Counted from the first letter of the stretch, positions 10,797 through 22,108 are shown. The stretch is 64,000 nt of DNA from Xiphydria camelus (GCA_963678675.1 OY783193.1:11828822-11892821), one strand, 5' to 3'. Notes: generated from the sequence alone by a model not told the origin. Made by a program: numbers and translations.

Positions 10797-12691
10797 TCTA
10801 GGGGTAGCTGGTATAACTTGGAAAATGATTTGATGGATTTGATGAATTTTTGGGGAAGAACCTCGTACCGGGGTAGCAGGGATTACCCGGGAAATGATTT
10901 TTGGGAAGATCCTTGTACAGGGGTAGCCGGTATAACTTGGAAAATGATTTTTGGTGAAAATCCTGGCACAGGGGTAACTGGTATAACTTGAAAAATGATT
11001 TTTGGGGATGATTCTGGTACAGGGGTAGCTGGTATAACTTGGAAAATTATTTTTGGGGAAGAACCTTGTACCCGGGTAACAAGGATTACCCGGGAAATGA
11101 TTTTTGGGGAAGATCCTGGCACGGGGGTAGGGGGTATAACATGGAAAATGATTTTTGGGGAAGAACTCGTACCGGGATAGCAGGGATTACCCGGAAAATG
11201 ATTTTTGGGGAAGACCCTGGCACAGGGGTAGGGGGTATAACTTAGGAAAATGATTTTTGGGGAAGATTCTGGTACAGGGGTAGCTGGTATAACTTGGAAA
11301 ATGATTTTTGGCGAAGATCCCGGCACAGGGGTAGGGGGTATAACTTGGAAAATGATTTTTGGGGAAGATCCTGGTACAGGGGTAGCTGGTATGACTTGGA
11401 AAATGATTTTTGGCGAAGATCCCGGCACAGGGGTAGGGGGTATAACTTGGAAAATGATTTTTGGGGAAGATCCTGGCACAGGTGTAGGGGGTATAACTTG
11501 GAAAATGATTTTTGGGGAAGATCCTCGTACCGGGGTAGCAGGGATTACCTGGAAAATTATTTTTGGGGAAGATCCTGGTACAGGGATAGGGGGTATAACT
11601 AGGAAAATTATTTTTGGGGAAGAATATCGTACCGGGGTAGCAGGGATTACCCGGAAAATTATTTTTGGGGAAGAACCTCGTATCGGGGTAGAAGGGATTA
11701 CCCGGAAAATGATTTTTGGGGAAGAACCTCGTACCGGGGTAGCAGGGATTACCCGGAAAATGATTTTTGGGGAAGAACCTCGTACCAGGGTAGCAGGGAT
11801 TACCCGGGAAATGATTTTCGGGGAAGAACCCCGTACCGGGGTTGCAGGGATTACCCGGAAAATGATTTTTGGGGAAGATCCTGGCACAGGGGTAGGGGGT
11901 ATAACTTGGAAAATGATTTTTGGGGAAGAACCTCGTACCGGGGTAGCAAAAATTACCCGGAACATTATCTTTGGGGAAGATCCTGGCACAGGGGTAGGGG
12001 GTATAACTTGGAAAATGATTTTTGGGGAAGAACCTCGTACCGGGGAAGCAGGGATTACCCGGGAAATGATTTTTGGGGAAGATCCTGGCATAGGGGTAGG
12101 GGGTATAACTTGGAAAATGATTTTTGGGGAAGATCCTGGGGGGTATAACTTAGGAAAATGATTTTTGGGAAAGATCCTGGCACAGGGGTAGGGGGTATAA
12201 CTTGGAAAATTATTTTTAGGGAAGATCCTGGCACAGGGGTAGGGGGTATAACTTGGAAAATGATTTTTGGGGAAAATCCTCGTACCGGGGTAGCAGGGAT
12301 TACCTGGAAAATTATTTTTGGGGAAGATCCTGGTACAGGGGTAGGGGGTATAACTTGGAAAATTATTTTTGGGGAAGAACCTCGTACCGGGGTAGCAGGG
12401 ATTACCCGGAAAATGATTTTTGGGGAAGATCCTGGCACAGGGGTAGGGAGTATAACTTGGAAAATGATTTTTGGGGAAGAACCTCGTACCGGGGTACCAG
12501 GGATTATCCGGAAAATGATTTTTGGGGAAGATCCTGGTACAGAGGTAGCTGGTATAACTTGGAAAATGATTTTTGAGGAAGAATCTCGTACCGGGGTAGC
12601 AGGGATTACCCGGGAAATGATTTTTGGGGAAGATCCTGGTACAGTGGTAGCTGGTATAACTTGGAAAATGATTTTTGGGGAAGAACCTCGT
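10797..12691 (+). repeat. 51-bp tandem satellite, about 37 units
   Basis: The period is 51 bases. One unit contains ATGATTTTTGGGGAAGATCC and GGGGTAGCTGGTATAACTTGG. At least three unit types are mixed: CCTGGCACAGGGGTAGGGGG, CCTGGTACAGGGGTAGCTGG and CCTCGTACCGGGGTAGCAGG. In places they alternate, which suggests higher-order amplification. Because 51 is a multiple of 3, long frames stay open on both strands, each repeating a 17-residue unit (plus strand MIFGEDPGTGVAGITWK). The plus-strand frame runs through 11250-12161 and 12158-12868 and the minus-strand frame through 10883-12091. Openness on both strands argues for a satellite rather than a protein gene. Two further units sit at about 25743-25857. 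Confidence 0.95.
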
Positions 12692-12692
12692 A

Positions 12693-12867
12693 GCCTCATC
12701 CTTATGTCCCTTATGGAAAGGTGGAAGAGGAAAAATAAAGAAAAGAAGGTGGGAATGGAAAATAGTAGAAGAGGTGTTACCGAGTTTAAATATTTAGGCT
12801 ACACTTTTAAGAGTAATGGTGGAAACAAGGGACATCTGGATGAGCTAGCTAGGAAGGAAAATTTGTA
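12693..12867 (+). pseudogene. Non-LTR retrotransposon reverse-transcriptase fragment
   Basis: About 57 residues with the motif EFKYLGYTFKSNGG, followed by a charged helix. This is the signature of the region just after the catalytic palm in insect LINE reverse transcriptases, where a Tyr-Leu-Gly-Tyr/Val sequence is diagnostic. The frame is continuous with the last satellite units and ends at TAG in the next repeat array. Only this small piece is present. It has no endonuclease and no YADD catalytic motif, so it is a relic. Confidence 0.75.
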
Positions 12868-13170
12868 GTGACCTTTTAGTAACCTTTTAGTGACTTTTGT
12901 GATATTTTAGTGAAATTTTTAGTGACCTTTTAGTGACTTTGGTAGCATTTTAATGAAAATCACTAAGAGGGCACTAAAAAATACACCAGTCTCTGAAAGG
13001 TCACTAAAAATGTCACTGAAATTTCACCAAAATCACTAAAAGGTCACTGAAAATTACACCAGTCACTGAAAGGTCACTAAAAATATCACCAGTCACTAAA
13101 ATGTCACTAAAGTCACTAAAAGGTCACTAATGTCACTAAAAGGTTACTAAAAAGTTACCGAAATCACCAA
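12868..13170. repeat. GTCACTAAAA-type repeat array with an orientation switch
   Basis: From 12868 to about 12955 the repeated word is AGTGACCTTTTAGTGACTTT. From about 12960 to 13170 the inverted word, GGTCACTAAAA, is repeated many times with spacers such as ATCACCAGTCACT. Units are irregular, roughly 10-25 bases. The switch creates a large imperfect hairpin. Confidence 0.9.
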
Positions 13171-14210
13171 ATTCAATTTCAATTCACCATCACCAATTTC
13201 TGCGATTCATCGATAAAACAGTTTTAATAGCGGTCCCAGAATCGGTCTGTAGGGCCGACCATTTAAAGCTTAACACACACTTAAGTCACTTGATACATTC
13301 CATTGGAAATGTCCCTTAACCCTTTAAGTTTTACTGGGAGAATAGTTTCTCACCAGACCTAAGTCTCCTGTGGCTGATGTTTTAATGGAAAACTAATACT
13401 ACACAAGATAAATGTAAATTCTAATACACATATGAGAAAATAATTTAAATAAGTACTTATCTATAATTTTAAAAAATATGAAAACACTTTTTTCATGGCA
13501 AGAAATATTATATATATAAAAAGAGTTCATATAATGTGTTTTAAAATGTGTTCCAGTCTTCTGCAACTTAAAGGGTTAAAGCCTTATCCATCGTTTCCTG
13601 AAAGTGATAAAGATAAATCTTATACTTCGTGGGTCGTGGTGGTAAGTTCGGGGCACTTTACTGCAAGGAAGAAGTTCATTTTTGAATAGAATTCAAAATA
13701 GTTCTAAAAAGTTTAAAAATTCAGCGATATTATACCGCTATTATAAAATAATAAATGATATATAAAGGAAAGCAGTGTGGGGTGTATGGAAACAGCTGGG
13801 GGAATAGAAACAGCCTGTTTCTATTGACCCCAAATTATTTCCAAAAGTGAGTTTATCAACAAGAAAACTATCTCTTGAAAACCTGTTTAGAATTTAGAAT
13901 TTTGGTGAGTGACTATGCTAACACGGTATACTAAGGTACTTCTCAGCCAAATATGAATCAACTTACCTGTCTTTTTCACACCAAAAAATATAAAGTTTTG
14001 CGCTACTTTAATTTGTCGCCTTTTACCAGCTGATGGATATCGGCCATATTACAACAGAATTGACAACCTAAACCGCAAAATGTCGCTGGTCATGTATTAC
14101 GAACCTATCAATGAGGAACATCTCGTTTACCGAAGACTGCCAAATTCAAATTGATGCTCTAGAGGGTTTATAGAAATACGTTCCGAGTTTTTGTTTCTAT
14201 TGACCATTAA
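13171..14210. other. AT-rich remainder of the interrupted element
   Basis: No gene recognised. It contains the second copy of the 25-base direct repeat (13295-13319) and a hairpin-like stretch near 13790-13835 built from GAAACAG/CTGTTTC words. Possibly the decayed body of the pogo-like element. Confidence 0.4.
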
Positions 14211-14319
14211 GTTTCTATCTACCCCGTTCGCGCGCGCGTGTCGCGACGGTACCGTTAGAACTTAACGTTCTAAATATATGAATAAAATTTTAAACTGTTC
14301 TATCTCTGTTATTCTACAA

Positions 14320-14645
14320 TGAAGGGTCCTCGAGCGTGCCGTGCGGATATAAGGGGAAGGGTTGATAGCGGGACAAATTTGGTACCATATTTTCTCCTGA
14401 ATAAAAGCCAAAATGAAAAAAAAAAATTAACCAGAATAATTATTTACTCAATGAGTAGCGAGTGGCACGAGCTGAATGGGTTAGCCTATTCAGCTCGTGT
14501 CGCACTTGCTAGCCACGGAGTAAACGATTATTCTGTTAAGTCTATTTTTTAATATTGGCCTTTATTAGCAGAAAATACATTACCGAATTTTCCCCGCTAT
14601 CAACCCCCTCCCTCACATCCGCACGGCACGCTCGAGGACCCTTCA
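14320..14645. repeat. Full-length foldback element (about 325 bp)
   Basis: Almost wholly palindromic. The left GAAGGGTCCTCGAGCGTGCC matches the inverse of the right end at 14625-14644 exactly. Pairing resumes through GGTTGATAGCGGG and at the centre, where GTGGCACGAGCTGAAT faces ATTCAGCTCGTGTCGCAC around a 10-base loop. The two ORFs inside are by-products. A non-autonomous foldback transposon. Confidence 0.9.
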
Positions 14646-17253
14646 GAACAAAACCTCATTCAGTCTATTTTGCTCGCTTCAAATCCGACGAAAAATTAAG
14701 ACAGAGAATCAGGTCTTCAAAACCGGCTTTCATCTAAAATTAAGACCTGATTTACCGTACGTTTTTGCGTATTCCGATCAAATCCAGGTCTTAATTCAGA
14801 ACTGGATTTGTTCTGACATTTAGTTCATATCCAGACTTTATTTTTCTAATACTTTTTCGGATACTAATTAACTCCTATCTTTTAGGTAACTCTTCATGCA
14901 TTTGCGCGTCATAGAATCTGAAGACAAATAATATAAGTATAATTGCAACCAAACGCGAAATATCGCCTTTATACGAGCCAACAAAGACGAGTCGACCCGA
15001 GCACACACACATTTCTCTCCCGCAAAGGAAGATTATCCAGGGTGTGGAAGTCGCGGCGCCTTCTCGCGATCGAAACCGCAGGTACGCGAGGCTCTTCCAG
15101 GACCCACGTTCGATTTCGGACAAGGGGCGCAAGGGACGTGTTATTCTTCGGGACCTGAGACACTTCCTTACGCAAACGAAGCGAAGTTTGGACGATGTTA
15201 TCCAGATCTCGGGTCGCTGGCTGATGGCCATAATCTGAGAGGACTGTCGGGAGGCGTACGAAGGGGGACCAGGAGACAGCGGCGAGGGTACGAGGTCAAC
15301 TTATAATAACAGAAGTTACTCGAAAGTTCAGTGACTGGACAGCGCCCGGTATAGATCCGACGGCTCGGATACAGGGGATGAGGGATGGGTCGTCGCCAAG
15401 TGTCCGGACGATACACAACAACCGTGTACACCGGACGCTCGCTACTCGGACAAGACGTGAGAGCCCTGGGCTCACGTGAACCCGCGATTCGGTATACCCC
15501 GACGGCAAACTAACCGTGGCCGATGTTGCGCAAACAGAGCCGAAGTTTGAGCGGCGCGAATCGAAAATTTGGTACACCTATACGAGACGACGAGACTGCC
15601 GTTGAATTTCGGCGGGGAACTGGCTCGAATAACTCTACACGGCGCGACTCGCGCGAACTGTAATCGTCGCGAACCAAATCGGTGGTATTCCTCTCGCTCT
15701 TCTAGAAAATCAATTCTCCCCCTCGAGCACCGCGAGTACGCAATATAATAAAGAACAAACTTCGATGCAATATTATCTACCTGCTAACGTATCGACGGGT
15801 GGCCATAAAAAAAATCGCCGATCGAGATCGTTATAGACACACACGGCGGGGCCTGAATCACGCCTCCCCCCATAAAGTACATCCCCGACAAACAATTAAC
15901 AATCATGTAGCGCTACCCACGCCAGCGCGCGCGCGCTCAACGAACAAATGCGTTACGGGTTACACCTCCCGCAGCATCCACCCGCCAAGTTAACACCGGT
16001 TCCGCGTGCGCTAACAATTTGCCCGTCGGCGGGGACTCGTTAAGTGACAATCAGAAGTGGTGGTTTGAAATACCGTATCCGCGCGCCGGAGTCTCGATAT
16101 CTCTCGTCCGGGCGCGCGCGAGATCCGCGGCATCCCTCGTCTCGTCGCACCGCAGTTATTTCAAAAGTCGAATCTCTCGTGCCCCGCTACGGTAGGCATA
16201 TGTGTGCGTGTGTACCCACGGTGTGGAGCGATCGACCAAGTTAACAAGCGCCATTAACTTTCAGCGTCAGCCGGCCTAGCGGCCAGGCGCGATCGGTATC
16301 GATATGTATCAATTAATTACACGGCTCGTATTAATGAGCTCCGCCGCCGATCTCGCGCCAGCGCCTTCCGACGAGAGAAGAACGGGGACACCCGGGGGAA
16401 TAGGAGGAGGAAGCGAGGCGGAAAGAGAAGGGATTATACGGTTTTACACACACGCCCGGAATCCGGCGAGCGAGAAAGGGGTGAAGAGGACGGGAGAAAA
16501 ATGGAGAAGGGGAGAGGTCCTGTCGGGAGAAGACAAAAAAACGGTTGATTGAATTTTACACCGGCGATACCCACGTGGGTACCTGCGTCCCAATGGGTGC
16601 TTATACAATCCACGGACACGGAACGCCGCTTTCCGACGTGACGGCGTTATAAATGGGAATCGAATCGAAGCTGCAGCAGTCCACGCCTTCAGCGGGTTAT
16701 CAACCGGGCGCGATCTATGGGGGCCAGATTCGATCTCGTAGATTGTACGCGGGATAAATTCAATTACGTATAAACAAAAATTAGTTACGACCGCGGGGAT
16801 GTACGCGTAAACGCACGAGCGACTCGCCGAGACGTACGAGGCGTCGTGATTTTATTACGGCGCATGAGCGCCTCCGGGGAGATTATGCAAACTTGGGATA
16901 TCGTGGTTATATCCCTCGTAGCCGTCATGGGGGAAATATTTGGTAGCGTACGGATGCGCAGGGTGCGCAAATACAGGTGTTTATACTATTACAAAGAATT
17001 CTTTCATCCGCTTATGGCGAACGCAGTCGAAAATCGAACGTCTCAAACTTTGTTTTCGAACGAGCACCAAGCGCGACGCTCAGCTCGGCCGCGTCTCTAA
17101 CGGGTAATCATCCGCTGCGGATGATAAACCGGCGGCTACTGGGCGTGGATAAATCAGTGGCCTCTCAATGAGGATAACTATAGCGTGCCTTTCAGGCTTT
17201 ACGGGCGCGACGCACTACGCGCTACATGTGTGCGCGCACGATGCAATCTTATA
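14646..17253. other. No gene recognised; CpG-rich block
   Basis: Near 14690-14830 the word AAGACCTGATTT/AATCAGGTCTT recurs in both orientations and may be a small decayed foldback. From about 15000 to 16750 the DNA is CpG-rich with open but unrecognisable frames on both strands. A CpG-rich regulatory region is possible but unsupported. Confidence 0.45.
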
Positions 17254-18000
17254 TACAACCCGTCCCAGGGAATACACGCCAGCGTAGCACATTGCATATC
17301 GGTAGACGCTATCGGATCCAAAACGGTTCCCTAAAATTCCGACAGCCCAGACACGAACCAAATAGACGTTTCAGTCCGAAAAACGTCGGTCATCTCAATA
17401 GTGGTGAATGTGACAGACGCTCTGACAGATAGCTTGATAATCGTTTGGATTTTTTTCGAATAATCAAGATAGTGAACGGAAGCAGCGCTATTTTTCTCTG
17501 GTTGCTTGTGCATCAAGAGCAGGAAAGGAGACATCAGTATCTCAGAAGAAGTGCCATCAGATAAGTTATTTCCTAACTGACCGTTTTATAGAAAAAGTAG
17601 AATAACCACAAAGATATTTGTTCTTCGTACTCAATCAAAGTGAAGTTAAAAATGTCAGTTAGGAAGTAACTTATCTGATGGCACTTCTTCTGAGATACTG
17701 ATGTCTCCTTTCCTGCTCTTTATGCACAAGCAACCAGAGAAAAATAGCGCTGCTTCCGTTCACTATCTTGATTATGCGAAAAAAATCCAAACGATTATCA
17801 AACCATCTGTCAGAGCGTCTGTCACATTCATCACTATTGAGATGACCGATGTTTTTCGGACTGAAACGTCTATTTGGTTCGTGTCTGGACTATTTGGTTC
17901 GTGTCTGGGCTCTCGGAATTTTAGGGAACCATCTTGGATCCGATAGCGCCTACCGACATCAATGTGCTACGCTGGCGTGTATTCTCTGGGACGGGTTGTA
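17254..18000. repeat. Large inverted duplication, arms about 330-345 bp
   Basis: Left arm 17254-17580 and right arm 17655-18000 are near-identical inverted copies around a spacer of about 74 bases. For example, ATCAGATAAGTTATTTCCTA at the inner left edge is mirrored at 17658. The right arm carries an extra 20-base tandem duplication of TATTTGGTTCGTGTCTGG(A/G)C near 17870-17910. Because of the mirror symmetry, nearly the same peptide (starting MSPFLL) is open in both arms on opposite strands. It resembles no family I know. Confidence 0.9.
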
Positions 18001-18490
18001 CTCGTATGTGCTGGGAAAATGTACAGGCGTTTTTGCCGAGCAATAATAATGCTTCCCAAGGCTTTTTGAAGAAATAATATTACTGCACTGAGAGCGTGGG
18101 ACGTACTTCCAAATTTAAAATCGTCGTCGAAGTGACAGAAAAAAATGATAAAATTGGAGCACACGGAAATCGCAATGCGAAAAACTCGGAGCGCCTCGTT
18201 GAGGGTACAATTAAAAACGGTTTCGTAATAAAATTGCGCGTTAACGTAACGAACGACTCGCCATGCCTCATATCCATCGTCGTGTCGTCGTACTTATCGC
18301 AACTGCAATTGGGACGCCGTCCAAGTCAAACATCCTAGTGCTGCGCGAAGAATGTTGCACTGCCATTTCGCGCATAATTAGTACGGTGCTTCGTGTTTCG
18401 AGGACCGCGAGGGCACCTATGTATAGATACACTCGGAAACTGCAATTCGAGGAGGCGATTTCAACTTTCTCGTCAGAACTGGAGCAATAA

Positions 18491-18914
18491 TGTACAGTAT
18501 AAGAAAGTGTATATTTTAATATATTTTTGTATAAAACATTTTTCCAATGTATGATTATGAGAAAATTAATATAATATATTTCCCTATGAAATTTCCCTTA
18601 TAAATTTCATAACGGAGTATACGTTAATTTGTATAATCACGTATTGGATAGCTTTATACCATGTGAGGCTACGCTTACTCGTCAGGAAAGAAACTCGAAT
18701 CATTATTATCTCATTATCTATGAGCTTTTGGCCTATATCGATATAGGACTTTATTGTGGGTGAAAACATATCTTCAAAAAAGTATTATACAAATATGAGC
18801 TGAAAGCTCATAGATAATGAGATAATAGTGATTGAAGTTTCTTTCCTGGTAAGTAAGTTTAGCATTATGTGGTACACAATTTTATTAAATTTAATAGAAA
18901 TTTGTTTACAGTAT
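18491..18914 (-). repeat. MITE family E, reverse copy carrying a nested MITE
   Basis: Reverse complement of the 5779-5990 element: 18651-18500 inverted matches its CCAATACGTGATTAT to GAAATTTCATA core, and 18914-18875 inverted matches its CTGTAAA...AAATTTAAT start. The two parts are separated by the 214-bp element at 18659-18872. Confidence 0.85.
18659..18872. mobile_element. MITE family A, nested insertion with TA duplication
   Basis: The ends are CCATGTGAGGCTACGCTTAC on the left and, inverted on the right, CCACATAATGCTAAACTTAC. Both continue into CAGGAAAGAAACT and TATTATCTCATTATC. TA flanks both sides (18657-18658 and 18873-18874), and the interrupted host sequence reads straight through in the copy at 5779. 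The TA target suggests a Tc1/mariner-type mobiliser. No ORF. Confidence 0.85.
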
Positions 18915-19861
18915 CTATAATATAATTTTCTATATTTTATATTTTATATTTTTCTGCGCTAACCCAGCGATATGTCTAATAATACAAATGTAATTGTCCC
19001 GAATTTTCTCAACGGCGTGATCAACCTCGACCGCGATCGACATGCTGGCGAATAATGTGCAGTTTGTGGAACGAAAGCGCGCTGCACTTCGTATCCGCAC
19101 CGAGCATCGCTCGAGGGGCTCACGCGGGTCTCCCGAGGAGAGTAACGAGTGGCTCGTGGTACCGTAACGAATTTCGAATTCGTCGCTACTTTGTGTGCTG
19201 ATTATCCCTCGAATCTCGCCGGGCGGGAGGGTCATAAATGTCAAATTTAGGACGGCAAAAACGGTGGCAATTAAAAAGCATCCTGATTACTCGCCGCGGC
19301 CGATCGTCTTTGCTGTCGTCGTGGTCGTCTCGTAAAAATATTGCGCCGACTTAAGCTCGATACGCGCCGCACGGCCAGCAACAATGTGCGATAATGAAGA
19401 ATTATCGCCACATAAGACGCGCGAGGAGATAGGCGCGGGGGTTGGTAAGGCATACTCGTTAGCGGATCGAGATCGTAAAAATCATCGCGCGAGTGTAGGT
19501 ATTGCACACGTGGATCTCAGTTGCGCGTTATTATACGAACGTACGGGGCTTCGCCGTACCGAAACGGCCATTTTTCTCAGACCTTTCGAATGCGGGGACT
19601 CGCGTAAGAATTTATTTATCGGAACGACGCGCGTATCGGGCACGCCCACCTTTTGAAATCTCGAATCGCCCAAAGTGGTCCACGTGTGTCGAGTGGTAAT
19701 TACATCAATTTTGCTTTCTTGAAAAACCATGGCGAACCTCGATAAATAGGTGCGTCACGAGTAAGAAAGGCGAGAAACAAATTAGACTTCGGGCTGATCA
19801 CTCCTGACCGTTTCTACTACCCACAGATAGACACTCGTTTTATCACGGTTATTTTAACCCA
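18915..19861. other. No gene recognised
   Basis: Non-coding, with a CpG-rich stretch at 19000-19700 and overlapping chance ORFs on both strands. No repeat identified. Confidence 0.45.
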
Positions 19862-20002
19862 AGATTATCTCGTTATCTGTGAACTTTTGACCTACATTGA
19901 CATAGAACTTTCTATAGATCGAAGTACGATATAAATAAAGTATTATATCAACATAAGTTCATGGATAATGAGATGGTCATGATTAAGTGGCACTCTAGAT
20001 AA
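19862..20002. repeat. MITE A-related fragment
   Basis: GATTATCTCGTTATCTGTGA and the later GATAATGAGATGGTCATGAT are weakly inverted around a core similar to MITE family A. The closest relative in the window is 54577-54727. The termini typical of family A are absent, so it is a decayed copy or a subfamily. Confidence 0.5.
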
Positions 20003-20337
20003 ACGCGGAGAATGAAATATCACCTCCAGGCACTCGTACGTTATACGGAGGGCCGCCTGGAATGACGAGTGGCGGATTACTTGAAGGTGCATTTATAGCG
20101 GAACATTTTGCTACGAGCGTTGCTACTGGCGGAACGGACGTGAACGAATTACGCGTGTATCTTTATTAAACCGTTATTACGGTGGTAAGTGAATACCCAG
20201 GTAGAAATCTGTTAGGGCAAATCGTTGTTTTTCTCATAGAAACGGAAATGGGTGATCGCAAAATAATCACGATTTTTTCGGAATTACAACAAGATTGTCG
20301 CGGGGATAAGTAATTCGGTCTGCTCATAAATTTCATT

Positions 20338-20650
20338 TAACGCAGATTCGACAAATTTAGACAAAATTATTAATCCCATATTTTTTCATTTTTCATTTTC
20401 GGCCTTGTTTCAGCTGAAAAACGACATTTTGAAATGCAGCTGCGTCATTGTGTCGTAAGTCTATCACTGTCGCTCTCGTTGCTTAGCATAAGCACGGCTC
20501 CCTTGCGTTTTGATAACGAAGCGCAACATTGTAAAGAAAAATGCGCTTATAACTGCGAATAATTATTTTTTCGGGCATCTTTTTCTTATGATATTAAATA
20601 TGTATACAGGTTATAAATTTAATTTAAAGTCATAAATATTTTTTTATGAG
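20338..20650 (+). repeat. Dispersed repeat family R1, copy 2
   Basis: Direct-orientation relative of 5408-5719, sharing CATTTTTCATTTTCGGCCT, GTTGCTTAGCATAAGCA and GCGAATAATTATTTTTTCGG. No ORF and no clear terminal repeat. Confidence 0.75.
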
Positions 20651-21879
20651 AAGACTGGATTCGATTCATCTAAGACACGAATAATTCTTTTGAATTATAC
20701 AATATTCACTTTTATATCGTGCTACGATAATTGTGGGGAAAAAAGCGACCGAGAAAATGCAACTGTTTCTTATTTCCGAAATCCCCACGGGCATCGGCGT
20801 ACGCGCCAGGCTTTAAGAAATACAGTAGAGCGCGTATACACGGGCATTAGGGGCAGTATTTTAGCGGTACTTTTAATTTCGCCGTGATCGTAAACATTTC
20901 GACGCATGCGGCCACGCTGAGGGGAGGCAGAACGGACGACTCGAGTGTATTTGCATATTTTAATGAGGCACCGGGCGCGCAGTGCCGCGGGATGCACCCG
21001 TGGTAGCAGCCAGCCGCGGACCGACTTCGCGACCGAATGCCGATGATAATGTGACACGAGCCTGATGCGACGTTTCTGCGAGGACGAGAGAGATGCCGCC
21101 GTTCGGCGATCGGCGATTCGCCGGACAAATCGCGGTCGCTGGAGCTTATTGCGATTCGAGTGCCAGTCTATTTCTCGAAGCGGTACCGATTATCCGATAA
21201 ACTTTTTCGGGAAGACGAAATCTCAAGAATCTGAATTATCAAGGATCCACATTTTCATCCGGCACGCGAAAACAGATCCGCCGCGGTGAACGCAGTCTGC
21301 GACTATCAATTGTTAATTGTAACTGCACCGCTGCATCCGATCCTCGAGAGTGATTTCCCTCCCCACTTCACCCCCGCCCATTCAGAATCCCTTTCCGTCG
21401 ACGAGGACCATCCCGATAAATACGCGTATCCCGACTGAAACGCGTTAATTATAATTAGTACAGCTGAGATTAGCAATTAACACTCGAAAGTAAGTCGAAG
21501 TGAAATTACATGCGCTCCCGGCGCGTTTCCTCCCGCGAGACGTCGACCCCGCGGCGTACGCGTCGCGCGTGCACGCGTGTGCGAGAGATTATAATAACGC
21601 GGAGAGAGAGAGAGAGAGAGAGAGACCCGCTTCCACCAGCGAAGGCGAGCGAGCGAGTTGTCCGATTTATAACGCAGATAATAATTGCGGGTCGAACTTA
21701 ATATTCATGAGCCAATCAGATTCGCGTCGCGAACGACGGTTGTCGACTTCCACAACCTTCGGGCACTGCGAGAGAGATTCATTGTCGCCTCTCGGTGCGC
21801 GCACCCCCTTTCTTCGTAGCGCAACGCGTTCCTCGTCGGGCATTTTCTCGCGAGGTAAACGAAATATACTTCCCTGGGG
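20651..21879. other. No gene recognised
   Basis: CpG-rich non-coding DNA with a (GA)n microsatellite at about 21600-21626. Overlapping ORFs on both strands show no domain. Confidence 0.45.
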
Positions 21880-22108
21880 TAAGACAGGAAGTCGTATCTG
21901 AAAAAATATAGATTTTTACTTTTTTGGCTATTTGAGCATATCTATCTGCTTTATTACTGTGCCAAGTGTATATAAGGCGTATCTGCAGCTCCTATATATC
22001 AACTAAAAACAAAAATCGGATGCGTTTCTACGAGCACGGCATGAAATAATTCAGAAAAACTGTTGTATCTTGCAATGTGATAAAGTGCAGATACGACATT
22101 TTGTCTTA
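21880..22108. repeat. MITE with terminal inverted repeat of about 21 bp
   Basis: Left end TAAGACAGGAAGTCGTATCT and right end CAGATACGACATTTTGTCTTA are imperfect inverses, enclosing AT-rich non-coding sequence. Confidence 0.7.

Larger units (their letters stand above)
10436..14229 (-). mobile_element. Probable pogo-like DNA transposon, interrupted
   Basis: Short inverted termini are suggested by GAACGGGATCAATAGAAAC at 10436-10454 and its near-inverse at 14211-14229 (reverse complement GAACGGGGTAGATAGAAAC). The motif GTTTCTATTGACC recurs just inside the right end and near 13818. A pogo/psq-type helix-turn-helix fragment is read leftward from 10773. Everything between about 10797 and 13294 (satellite, RT scrap, GTCACTAAAA array) looks like later material. 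The boundaries are an inference. Confidence 0.45.

Noticed and set aside
10883..12091. 402-codon minus-strand frame as a repetitive protein gene
   Set aside because: It is the satellite read in reverse. The opposite strand is equally open because the unit is 51 bp, and no start context, splice sites or family resemblance support a gene.
12868..13170. CRISPR-like array
   Set aside because: Units are irregular, there are no unique spacers of constant length, orientation flips, and the genome is eukaryotic.
14319..14737. Two consecutive small ORFs
   Set aside because: They lie within the foldback element at 14320-14645 or immediately next to it and mirror its palindrome.
17331..17946. Conserved peptide starting MSPFLL found on both strands
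   Set aside because: The apparent conservation is a result of the inverted duplication, not independent evidence for coding.
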